This document shows positions 46,978-56,916 of a stretch of DNA of 64,000 nt, in pieces. Origin of the DNA: Pseudisothecium myosuroides (lineage: Eukaryota > Streptophyta > Bryopsida > Hypnales > Lembophyllaceae); contig OX637296.1 of assembly GCA_951799445.1 (NCBI GenBank), positions 22,010,001-22,074,000 on the forward strand. Reading direction: 5' to 3'. The position numbers were made by a program, and so were the translations under genes. Every line of letters starts with the position of its first letter. The first letter of the stretch is position 1. The notes beneath the pieces were generated by a model. The model worked only from the letters and a program-made list of their open reading frames with translations. It did not search any database and was not told where the DNA came from.

Positions 46978-47356
46978 CATATTAGGCCATAACTTTTGAC
47001 TCATATTTTCAAATGTCATGAAATTTAGTGCATATGAAAGATATTCCTTGTACCCACCTTCTATTAAAATTTCAGCCCCAAATATGAAAATTTCTAGTCG
47101 CACATACCTGCCCAAAATTTCTATACTACCAAAAAATGCATGTTGGTCTTTTAGGGGTTAAGTGAGTTTTAAAGTATAGTCCTAAACATAAGATTATAAA
47201 TAATGACTTTTTAGAAAAAATTTAGTAAATTTTTATTGAAAATACATGTATTTCTAGGAAATTTGACTGAAAAATCTCCTTAAAGGTCATTACTTATATT
47301 CTTATGTTTAGGATTATACTTTAAAACTCACTTAAACACCCTTTTCTCTTGTAGTG

Positions 47357-47738
47357 GTTGTAGTTGTGGCATTGTAGCATTTGTGGTGTGCAATTTTGGT
47401 TTTGTTAGGGAAGAAAGCATGAAATACTTGTACTAAATTGAAGTTGTATCTTGTACGTCAACTCAAATGTAAACATAACTTTTGGAATATTGACTCAACC
47501 CACCCAAAATTAATATTGGAAGTATATTCTGTATGTCCAAATGCAATCTACATTTCTTGAATTTTTTGAAAAATCATATACACTACTAAGAAGTCAATTT
47601 TCATAATTTGTCACATTTAGCAGTTTTCATATTTTTTAGTACTATTAAGAACTCAAAACAATGAATTTCACTTGGATATTTATAGAATATATTCCTACAC
47701 TAGGATTGCAGCTATTTACCAAAGGACATCTAAAACAA
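47357..47738. other. Non-coding, collinear with 20485-20870
   Basis: Continuation of the sub-unit 4 spacer after the CACTA element. No gene. Confidence 0.6.
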
Positions 47739-48368
47739 TTAATTCCTTCATTCCCAAAGGACCATAAGGCCATCACGTGGCTTCTACAACTACATTTGTA
47801 GAAAATTCAAAATTTGAACCTCATTAATAGTTTATGAACAAGAAAGAGACTCTAGATGTTTTTTGCATGCTAAATCCGCCGGTGCAATCCAATCAAGAAA
47901 TGATCAAATGTGCAATTTGTGTTGAGTAATAGAAAATCATAGAGAAGGCACTTTTGGCCATCACTTTACATCTTCATATCTTTTTTTCTACACCTCAAAA
48001 TGATTTGAAAAAATTACACATCAATATCATTATTGAATGATATGCAGTTGTGAGAAAAAATTTGAATTTTTGAAGCACTTTTGAACAATCCAATTTTAGC
48101 ATTCCAATTTCAACATATATACAAAGTATTGCCTAGCCAAACATCTTTCATCAATCTTATTGACGGTGGCATTTTCTCAAGATCAAGAATTGAGCGATTT
48201 TGTTGATCTTTTTTTTTTTTATAGGAAAGCTATGCAAGTCTTCTTTCATTTCAATGGTGGCGATCATTAGAATTATTCCACACAAATGAGGAATTATGCT
48301 TGTTACAAGAGCTAGTCAAGAAAATAAGAGAAAATTTGCTCAAATACCCCTAGTTCTTTAGGAGTTAA
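47739..48368. mobile_element. Block-2-specific insertion, about 630 bp, TTAAYTCC ends
   Basis: Sub-unit 2 (20855-20890) is continuous where sub-unit 4 has about 630 bp extra. The right end CCTAGTTCTTTAGGAGTTAA resembles the ends at 50231-50829. The left end (TTAATTCCTTCATTC, then AAAGGACCA) matches only partly. The exact left boundary and target site are unsure. No coding frame. Confidence 0.6.
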
Positions 48369-48964
48369 TTTCTACATATGTTCAAAGAAGGCTCTCTTGC
48401 GTTTGTATTTTTAGACATTAAAAAAAATTCTACCATTTATTTCAAGGAATCTCATCTCCAACAAGTTTTAAAGAATGTCTTATTTTTGTTTTATATTTTG
48501 AATGCTTTTATTGTATTTTAACAATTTAAACATCAAAATATCTGTTTATATGAAATTTTTTATTACCTTTTTTTATTAATAACTTTTGAAGAAATTTTTT
48601 CTTAGGTTCAAATTTTTGGGTATACAACATTTAAAGTGTTATACTAATTTTTATTATTTTTTAAATATTTTTCTGCAAAAATCTAGAATATTATTAAGTA
48701 CTATATCCCCAAATGCAACAAAATCAGTAAATGTTTTTTCTTTTATCCTTAAATTGGGCCAATCCTAATTTTCATGCCGGCTAATTATCTATCCATACTA
48801 AATAACCATTTTGGTGTAATGGTTCCTACACTAAATGTCATTTTGAATACTATTTGTCAACTAAATGAGAATTAAAGTAAGTCAAGTAATAAGATAAGTA
48901 ACACTAAATGTAACATAACACAAAATACCATTCTTGGTGGGATGAAGGACCTCTTTAATAAGGA
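48369..48964. other. Non-coding, collinear with 20880-21475
   Basis: Sub-unit 4 spacer with ACACTAAATGT motifs shared with sub-unit 2. The frame at 48586-48768 is not conserved. Confidence 0.6.
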
Positions 48965-50230
48965 TTAGTGTACTCTGTGTCGTTGCCACAATCAAAAAGT
49001 AATTTTTTGATTTTTTAATTCAATAAAAACTTTGAGATTCAATAACTTTTACATTGTATGCCCTGTACTGTTGCCATAGCCAAAACATAAGTGAAAGTCA
49101 TTTAAAAAACCAAAAATAACTAAAAAAACCCATATCTTTTCCACCGTAGGTCCAAACACCATGAAACACATTAGAGAAAATCTGGGCCCTCCGAAGGGCT
49201 GCTCCACAGCCCTCCGAGGGACCTTGAAATTAACTTTTTTTTTTCAAAAAAATTAGTTTTTCCCCTATTTCCGCGCAGCAATTTCTGCTGCGACAGTGGC
49301 GCAGGAAACAAAAACTAAGAGTAAAAAAAAAAAAAAATTATTTTTATTTTTATTTTTTAAAATCTTTAAAAAAGAAATCACGAAAGCTGATTGCTGCGGG
49401 GAGCAGTCAGCTTGGTGTGACAGACCAAGCTTTTAATAGCTTGGTTTGTCACATTCTAGCAGCCCTCTAAAGGGTTCAGTTTTTCTCTAATGAAAGCGCA
49501 TGCATCCCTCTTTGCCTAGGGCTTTCCAATGGTACCAAGAACATGACAAATTGATAAATGGTTCAAAAGATATATAATTTAGCATAATTTAGTAATTTTT
49601 AAGAACCAAAAATAATTCAAAAAACCATAACTTTCCCACCGACCATTGTTGGTCCAAACGCCACAAAACAAAGCCCGTGCACCCCTCACTGCTGAAGGCT
49701 TTCCTACGGTACCAAGCACGCCATCGAGGACGCACAGTTCAAAAGATCTCAACATAACAAACAACCAAAAAAAAAAAAAAAAAAAAAAAAACAACTTAAG
49801 GTATGGACTAGTGTAGCCCTGTGCCATTGCCACACCTAAAACAAAAGTAAAAGTCATTTAAAAAACCAAAAATAACTCAAAAATCTATAACTTTTCCACC
49901 TTAGACTCCAATGCCACAAAACAAAGCCCGTGCATCCCTCCTCGCCAAGGGCTTTCCAGCAATACCAAGAACGTGATAATTTGACACACGGTTCAAAAGA
50001 TATATAATTTAGCATAATTTAGTATTTTTTAAGAACAAAAAATAACTCAAAAATCCATAACTTTCCCATCGGTGGTCCAAACGCCACGAAACCAAGCCCG
50101 TGCACCCCTCCTCGCCGAGGGCTTTCCGACAATATCAAGCATGCCACCGGGGAACACACGGTCCGGGAGATCTCAACGTGACAAACAAACAAATATAGCA
50201 TCTAAATATAGAAGAATATACCATGCAAAT
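48965..50230. repeat. Degenerate tandem array, block-2-specific
   Basis: Absent from sub-unit 2 between about 21475 and 21500. It consists of about four repeats built around CCATAACTTTTCCACC, GGTCCAAACGCCACGAAAC, AAGCCCGTGCACCCCTCC and GAGGGCTTTCC. They lie near 49110 (split by the 49169 MITE), 49625, 49885 and 50060. The repeats pair into two higher-order units, each introduced by GTCATTTAAAAAACCAAAAA. An A-run of about 27 bp lies near 49768. Frames at 49579 and 50019-50284 are repeat fragments. The origin is unknown; it may be the inside of a larger element. Confidence 0.75.
49169..49492. mobile_element. CATTAGAG-family MITE, 324 bp
   Basis: The ends CATTAGAGAAAATCTGGG and the inverted TTTTTCTCTAATG surround subterminal CCCTCCGAAGGG and CCCTCTAAAGGG. 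It splits one repeat of the tandem array: the flanks ATGAAACA and AAAGCGCATG rejoin to the repeat consensus GAAAC-AAAGCCCGTG, with only 0-1 extra base. It shares interior motifs with 14607-15221, including a palindrome near 49415-49450 (GTGACAGACCAAGC and its inverse). Confidence 0.8.
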
Positions 50231-50829
50231 TTAACCCCTAAAGGACCAAGTGTCTGTTCAACGTACGCAAGAAATCTCGGGTAGGTTCCTATGAAGTCAT
50301 TTTTGGTCAGATGTTCATGAAATTTGGACACAATGTACATATATGTGCCTCCTTCGTGAAAATCTAATTTTTTTTCCGATCGGGTGCCCGGATCAAAAGT
50401 TATGCTACTCTGAACTTTTTGGGCAGCTCGGGCAATTTGAAAATCTTTAGAGAATCTTTTGCAAAAAAGCTCATCAACTTTTGAAATTTGGCATATATGT
50501 AACTAATAAAATATGGCATACAATTGTCCAAAAAAAAATGAATTTTAATACTCAAATCACATTCTAAGAGTAGTCAAACTTTGTTAGCTATGTTGGGGCG
50601 GTTTCAAAAAAAAACATTTTCTTCTAACTTCAAACGTTATAATCTTTCAATCCGCATAGTCAAATGGGCTGAAATTTTTTCCACACTTTGGTAAAATACT
50701 TTACTTCAGTTTTGTACAGTTAAAGTTTCAAAAAAAAGTTTCAATTTTCAGTTTTGAATAACGTACCAAAAAACCACAGTTTTTGACAATGTCTCCCTGA
50801 ATACCCCCCTAGTCCTTTAGGCGGGTTAA
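50231..50829. mobile_element. TTAACCCCTAAAGG-family element, about 599 bp
   Basis: The ends TTAACCCCTAAAGGACCAAG and the inverted CTAGTCCTTTAGGCGGGTTA(A) are clear. There is no coding frame. The element lies between the tandem array and the conserved BTB-D leader. The target duplication is not resolved because no clean empty site is available. Confidence 0.7.
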
Positions 50830-51472
50830 TAGAAGAGATAGAAGAGATAGAAGAGATGTTCAACTTTGGTACTCCTTGCTGAATCTGACCCTCAAATCCT
50901 CAATTATGGTACCAAGGGCGATTTGGCAAGTAAGCTTGAGCAATTTGAGGAACCCCCACCTTTTGAAGTGACAGTTTGGACAGGATGTTTAACAAGTATT
51001 TTTTACACTCCGCATGCATTCAGTTAGTGATTGTATTGTTAGGATGTGCTCCAGAAGGAGCCCGGAATGACAGAACCAATCGCTGCAATTCTTGACCTGT
51101 GGAATGTGGAGCACGCCAACATTGGCAAATATTGTTGTGGCTGGTTACACAACTTCAGGAGCAGGGTACGCTCATGAACGATGAGCTCAACTTCGTCATA
51201 GTCATCCCATGGCCTAAGCATCTGCCAAATTGCTCTGTAAGTTTAGGCTATCGGGAGACTCTGCTGTTTCACTGAAGTCATCCCATGGTCTAAGCTTCTG
51301 CCAAATTGCTTTGTAAATTTGAGTTTTCCCAGAGACTGTTGTTTCACTGTAGCTTGAGCAATATCCGATCCGAGTCCATATTTCACAGTTCTAGCGCTTC
51401 TCTCGTTTTGGTCGGTCCTCTGTTTGCGCATTGAAATATTTTCTAGACCAAGTGGAGGCCGGATTTGGGACG
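50830..51472. other. BTB-D upstream region
   Basis: From about 50880 it matches 21500-22048. A segment near 51270-51315 (GTCATCCCATGG, TCTAAGC, CTGCCAAATTGCT) repeats 51203-51235, a short local duplication absent from copy B. Copy D also lacks part of the last 60 bp before the start that copy B has. No separate gene. Confidence 0.6.
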
Positions 51473-53120
51473 ATGAAGAAATGTTATGGCAACAGGAGTA
51501 CCAGTGATGTTATCATCTACTTGATACCAAGTTCCACGACAGTGGAGAGTGGGGACACTGAGAGGAAGCGAAAGAAAAATGCTGAATCTACTGAGGGTCT
51601 CTTGGCTACCTTGAACTTGCACTCTGAGCGCCTGCGCTATTGCAGCAAGTACTTCCAGATTCTCTTGGACAAGCGGTGGTCCAACTCTAACAAGAAGTCC
51701 CCGATGGAGTTCTTCCTTGAGGTCCACACAAAATTGAAGTATTACCGAGATTGCTTCTCTCGGATGTATGCTCCCAATTTTACTGGAATTCCAAGTGTGA
51801 AACATACGCTGCAGCTTCTCAAAGTTGCTTCCCAAATTGTCTTCACTAAGGTTATGAATGCTTGCGTGGGCTACTTATCACTCGTACAGTGGTCTCTCGT
51901 CGAAGAAAAGAAGATACGTAAGTTCCCCTTCCACCTTTATATCTCGTCCAGTGGTTTGAGTGAGTTGAATAAGCGGTTGCGTTTGCACGGGACCAAGGAT
52001 GAGAGTTACCGTCGCTTGTATGACGTGGGTTTGGACTATCTGCGCTCAACTTTAGAATCTGCCTTGGATTCTGCTCGCTATGGAGAAGGTCAATCAAGTT
52101 GTGGAATGTTTGCAGCAGCATTTTATGAGATTGTTCAGTCTGGGTCCTGTCACAATCTAGCAAAAGATGCATATGCACTTGTCACGGAAAGAGCACAAAT
52201 GGCGAATTTCATTAAAATGGCGGTATTCCATGTGCCATTTTCACACCATGACATCTAGGACAAATGTACATTTCTAACACTTAGGTCGGTTTTAGATTTC
52301 AGAAATCTAGGACAAACATAGATATTACACCGTGCAGTCTGGAGAATCCAGGATTGGTATAGATTTCAAATATCTAGGACAAATGTAGATTTCGAAAATC
52401 TAGTACAGGTATAGATTTTTAAAAGAAAAAACAGTTCAGACTGTGCAGTCTGAACTGCTAAAAGTGCCAAATTAACGGAATACCGCCATTTTAATGAAAT
52501 TGGCCATACAAGCCGTGCTCAGGAAAACTGCTGAAGAAGTCAAAAATTCCAATTCTCTGGATTCAAACATTGAAATGATCTGCTGGCTTTTCCAGATTTT
52601 GTTGAATGCCAAAGGTGCCAAAAAACTTGTTAAGCACATAGTGCGTGACAGATTGTTCTGTAATTCTGTATTGGAAAATTTCAGTGACGAGGGACTGCAG
52701 TTTTATAGCAATTTTGAATGGCCGTTAAAATGGACGACCACTTTGCTTTCCATCTTCGAGGAGGTGCTGGCCGGCCGTCTGTTGTTGAAATCCTCAGACC
52801 GAGTTTCCCTGTTCAACGACTGGGAAAGGTTAATATTTGAATGCGTGTCCGAAGATAATTTACCTGCAGCTGCTCCATTAACTCTAGGTTCTTTCATGAT
52901 GACCCTGCCACATGAACATCAAACGACCAAGCTCAAGCAATGGTTGAGTCAAATGGATGGAGATGAAACGTATGTCCCGTGCAATGTCTTAGAAGTGGCT
53001 CAACCATTGTGGATCAAGGACTTGCAGAGAAGCCTGGTTGCTCTGGATTCTGCTCGTGCAGAAGTTGTGCCCAAGAACCCAGACGAGCCGGGTTCTTCTT
53101 CACCTGTCACCAGCAGATGA
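51473..53120 (+). pseudogene. BTB/POZ gene copy D, interrupted by a MITE
   Basis: Starts MKKCYGNRSTSD at 51473 and is open to 52198, covering the whole BTB domain (LHSERLRYCSKYFQILLDKRW, SDV, KSPMEFFLEVH) and part of the C-terminal region. A 309-bp MITE at 52199-52507 then interrupts it. Translation would run into the MITE and stop at 52256-52258, giving about 261 aa. After the MITE and the duplicated ACAA, the original frame resumes at 52512 (AVLRKTAEEV) without another visible lesion and ends TGA at 53118-53120, with LLNAKGAKK, LPHEHQTTKL and a Ser/Pro-rich tail. The damage is therefore a single recent event. Splicing out of the insertion is conceivable but untested. Confidence 0.92.
52199..52507. 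mobile_element. MITE of the ATGGYSAATTTC family inside BTB-D, 309 bp
   Basis: The ends ATGGCGAATTTCATTAAAAT and the inverted ATTTTAATGAAATTGGCCAT are flanked by ACAA at 52195-52198 and 52508-52511. BTB-B at 22768-22780 has the single ACAA of the empty site (AGAGCACAAGCCCTG). The interior carries repeated ATCTAGGACAAATG-like units (52252-52410) and no open frame of note. The near-identity of the two ends suggests a young insertion. Confidence 0.95.
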
Positions 53121-54742
53121 ATTGAACGCATGATTTTGCTATGGATTACTGAAGTGGATTGCAGTCAAGAACTACACAAGGAAAAGATAGAGAGTTGGAG
53201 CAAAGGTGACCGAGAGAAATACAGAAAAATAAGAGACACATGGGTGATTGCAAGAAACACCTGTACTATTTTGTGTCACACGGTGCATTCTGATTTGTTT
53301 TTTGGGTATAAATTTTGCATTCTAGATACAAATGACTTAAGATTTATAGGGAAGGTGCTCATGACCATTAGACATCTTGCATAATTTTTGTGCAATTTTC
53401 AAAAATGTTTTACTATATAAAAACAGCCCCCGATTTCATGTCACATTTGCCAATTTGGGGGTTTTAGTACTATTTTGGACCCAAAAAAACGAATTTGGAG
53501 CTGAAATTTGGAGTAGATGGTCTTCTAGTAGACTTCTAGCTCTCCAGGAGAGGGATTTTAAAAAAAGTTAATTTTGTGTAGTGTGGAAGTCTACAAAGTG
53601 AGCTTCTTTTTGCTTGCATTTTGAAACACATAAAACATTATTTTGGTGGTTTTTTTGGTGAATGACCATCTCCATAGAGCTGTTGCAAATGGCCAGTTTT
53701 GATTTTGTGTATTTACTTATTTTTACTATTTTTCCCTAATTAAAACATGAAGGTATGTATTTTCTTGTGACTTAGCACTTTTCAAGTTCTCCTACTTAGA
53801 GAATTTTCCTATAAAATTCCTTCCTCTGGAACCTTCGTCTTAAATATATATACATTAGCCATATTTTTTGAAATTTTTAAAAATTAGTTTTCTAATTTTA
53901 AAGTATTCCCGAAAAAATCAGCCAAAGGCAACAAAATTGACAAGTGTTTCTTGCAATCACCCACATGCGTCAGGAATTAAGTTTTTTCGAGCATTTGGAG
54001 ATGCGAAGCTCAGCGGAAGTCAAGCTCGTGGCGCTCTGCACTAGTTTTTTTGGTGAGATTCTGAAATCTGAGCAGTGATAATGAGAGTAAGAGATATATA
54101 TCACATGATGACATTTGACATTTTGATTTACATGGTGAAGAAGTTCGCAACTGAGCGCAGATATTTGGATTGGGAGGAATTTCAGAAGGTGGTGATCTTT
54201 ACTGTGCATTTGTATGTCTGTAAGTCGCCATTTGGCCAAGGATTGTGCACTCCAAAAATCACGTACAATAAATGCAACCTTTTTCTCAGCTTGAACTCGT
54301 GAAGTGTAAACGAATTCGTGAACACAAACAATTCTGGCCTTGTCTTTGCGTTCCTTGCGGCACCGTTGTCTGTTGAGCTACCGAGATAGGGGATTCTGAA
54401 ATTTAGCTTGGTATGAGAGTAATTTTTGCTATCAGATTTGGAATAATTCCTGAGCACGATATTGTTGATATTTGCCAATGTAATGACAACTAGCTTCTAT
54501 GTGCAACTGGTGAACTGGAAGTCGGACTGTTGCAATTTCTTTAATGAATCTGTCTTGTCTCTCAGAGAGAAATCATTTCCTGGACTATCTTGTGGAGAGT
54601 TGTCATTGACGTGCTATTTCTATGGTGCTTGAGCGAAAAGTTGAACTAGTGGAGCCGAATTGTGATTGGAGTCTTAATTTTGCAGCATTTGTCTCGGTCG
54701 AAAGAAAACTGAACGCACAGTGGCAGTTCTTTTCATGATCTC
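53121..54742. other. BTB-D downstream region, non-coding
   Basis: Collinear with 23387-24460 apart from the GGGTG element and the missing 23542 MITE. Contains the empty site for the 23542 MITE near 53995. The frames at 53970-54478 are not conserved as proteins. Confidence 0.6.
53242..53962. mobile_element. GGGTG-family DNA transposon, 721 bp
   Basis: The ends GGGTGATTGCAAGAAACAC and the inverted GTGTTTCTTGCAATCACCC are flanked by ACAT (53238-53241 and 53963-53966). The BTB-B counterpart near 23500 reads AGACACATACGTCAGG with no insert. It is collinear with the 45332 element and encodes no transposase. Confidence 0.9.
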
Positions 54743-56916
54743 AAGTTGGCCTGAAGTAACTTCTATCAATTACTCTTATCGACTATGATACTGTTTCCGT
54801 TTGAGAATGGAGGATTTCCTCAAGAATGTCTGTCGGAAACTTGGAATTATGGAGTACCCGGAACACATTCCTCTGGATACCGGTATGAAGTTTCAGAGGA
54901 TTTTGTTCTGATAGCTTGGGTTATTGATTATGTCCACAGTAATATAAGTTCCAGAAGGCTGACTCTAATGCATTAGAAAAAGAATGGGTTGGACCAGCCC
55001 TGCAAATTAAAAAATAATATTTTTTTTGGAAAAAACATATATTAAAAAAATAAATCTAAATCGCATTTAGACATTCTGATGTGGCACCATTGGCTAAATC
55101 AGCATGGAATTGGGCCAAATTGACCTTCTCCTCGTTAATCCAAACTGTCGGGAGCAAATCAAGTTGTCCACAGTGCTTCCCGTGTTTTGTGAACAAACTT
55201 CTCCTGCGGCAAAAAGTATTCGTCGTCCATGATCCTGCAGAACAAGCAGGCAAGACAGAATCACTACTGCGGATCTCAAGCACACAAATTCCATTCATTG
55301 TGCATGTTCCAGCCCAAGCCTTACTTCAAGCTCAACATTTGAATTCGTTGTCATATTGTCATGTTACCTATGCATTTCAATACACAGTTTTATTCCTTCA
55401 GTTCATGGATTTTCTTATTACTCTTGGTCTTACAATGCAAGATAACGCAGTTTTATCCCTTCAGTTCATGGATGTTTTTATTACACTTGGTCATCTAGAT
55501 ATTTCAACTGGGGAGGTTCTCGGGGAGGTTCAACCAACACCTTGGAAAAAGAATCCAGTTTCTTTGAGGTCATCTCATGCAAGAAGGTACCGAGAGCAAC
55601 CAGAAGAAGATAGACAGTAATTAGTTACTCTCCAAGTGCTATGCATGCTCTGTGAATTTAACGGATGACTTTTCAATCTTCTTTTTTCTAGTCTCCATTT
55701 GCAGTGGAGAAGGGTGAGTTGCCACAATTGCCTAAAATGTACAACCTAGAGTTGAACTGGGTACACCTGTTTTCAACACTGAATTTTTTTAGGTTTTGTT
55801 TTATAATGTTCAAAAGTACATGGTAAGCGAGTCTGGAATCCTATACTGTATTCACTCCTAACAAGACCCAACACTGAAAACATAGACAGTGCTCAAATTC
55901 TCAAATGCTTACTCAGACGATTTTAGGTGTAATTAAGTAACCTTATGAGGTTTTGTTTCTCTTGTCAAGACGCTGGTTGCTCTTATCCCGGATCAGTATA
56001 TTTGCTTACTGTCTTTGTATGCCTGGGCTGGTTGTTATCTCTAATTACTTGCATATTCTACTGATGCCCAGGCTGATCGCTATCCTGGAGCATTTGAGTC
56101 TTCTCTTGATGCCTAAACTTCAGAAATTCATTTTGCAGGATGCCATATTGAGAAGCACTTGCAGCATTGTTTGGTGTAACTACTTGGGATAAATTCAAAG
56201 AATATTTATTATGAAGCGCATAGTACAATTTATTTCTTTGATTGACACTAGAATGGAATGTGCAATAAATACAATATGTTTTACAATATGCCCTAACAAC
56301 ACCTTTTTAACTTCAAAGAAAATTGCACCTTTCATCCACCCATTGCTCATAACATCCACTAAAATCATTCATTTTTTCAACAAAAATCATTCATTGAAAT
56401 GGCTTTAAAACTGCATAGATCATGAAAAAAAACGAATTTAAATTAGAATTCCAACTATGGTGCTAGCTTGAACTTGCATGTGCACAATATTAGGATGTCC
56501 TACCATAAACCAGCTAGGAATTTGTTTCCTTGTCGTTTAATTCTGTACAGATGTAAACAGAGTTTCTCTATGCTTGTGAAAGTTTGCAGGATTGATGCTT
56601 CCCCACTCATGTCAAGGATTGAAAGAGGCCTCAAGTTGCCCCATAATCTCATGGTATGGACTAGGTAATTCCAAAGCAGGTCAAGTTATCAAAAATAACC
56701 ATCGGATCGGACCTACTGAGTTGCACGTAGCGAGGTCGATACTGACTTGCAATTATTTTTTATTATTTTGAATCTCAATATGGGAGAGTTGAGTTGATCA
56801 ACTTCTTTGATTGCTTAACCAATCAAAACATGCCATAACAACAAAATTCTCCAACATTTAGATAATCTTAGGTGGATCCGCACTCACTAAGTTAATACCA
56901 GTTGTTAGTATTAGAA
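54743..56916. other. 2.17-kb segment present only downstream of BTB-D
   Basis: BTB-B downstream (24460-24480) is continuous at CATGATCTCTCAG, where copy D has this extra segment. No terminal inverted repeats or target duplication are obvious, so it may be an insertion here or a deletion in block 1. A 34-codon frame at 54807-54911 (MEDFLKNVCRKLGIMEYPEH...) and a 179-aa frame at 55081-55620 look less random than most spacer frames, but neither is recognised. 56480-56650 is a diverged inverted copy of about 58095-58200. The frame 55953-56192 is Leu-rich with internal repeats and is probably chance. Confidence 0.6.
55081..55620 (+). CDS. Possible hypothetical protein, 179 aa
   Basis: An ATG-to-stop frame of 179 codons, the longest in the 54743-56916 segment. 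I recognise no domain. Residues 100-145 hold a short direct repeat (LQFMDFLITLGL and LQFMDVFITLGH), reflecting a DNA repeat of TTCAGTTCATGGAT at 55399 and 55459. The opposite strand is also open over 55056-55298, and block 1 has no counterpart. It may be a chance frame or an exon remnant. Confidence 0.2.
   Translation: MAPLAKSAWNWAKLTFSSLIQTVGSKSSCPQCFPCFVNKLLLRQKVFVVHDPAEQAGKTESLLRISSTQIPFIVHVPAQALLQAQHLNSLSYCHVTYAFQYTVLFLQFMDFLITLGLTMQDNAVLSLQFMDVFITLGHLDISTGEVLGEVQPTPWKKNPVSLRSSHARRYREQPEEDRQ

Larger units (their letters stand above)
44552..47356. mobile_element. Non-autonomous CACTA element, 2805 bp, with nested insertions
   Basis: The ends CACTACAAGAGAAAGGGGTG and the inverted CACCCTTTTCTCTTGTAGTG are flanked by GTT (44549-44551 and 47357-47359). 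Sub-unit 2 (20476-20500) reads through the site as CGGATTGTAGTTGGAGC. The element carries a GGGTG-family element (45332-46977), which itself carries a further copy resembling the CACTA interior (45750-46683). No transposase is encoded; the frames at 44540-46387 are fragments of repeats. The matching truncated end is at 33804. Confidence 0.9.

Noticed and set aside
49579..50284. Frames of 60-92 aa in the tandem array
   Set aside because: They read through repeat units and a poly-T run; the peptides change between repeats without conservation.
55953..56192. Leu-rich 79-aa frame as a possible LRR protein
   Set aside because: The repeats (LLMPRL, LLMPKL) come from a short DNA repeat and do not follow the leucine-rich repeat spacing.
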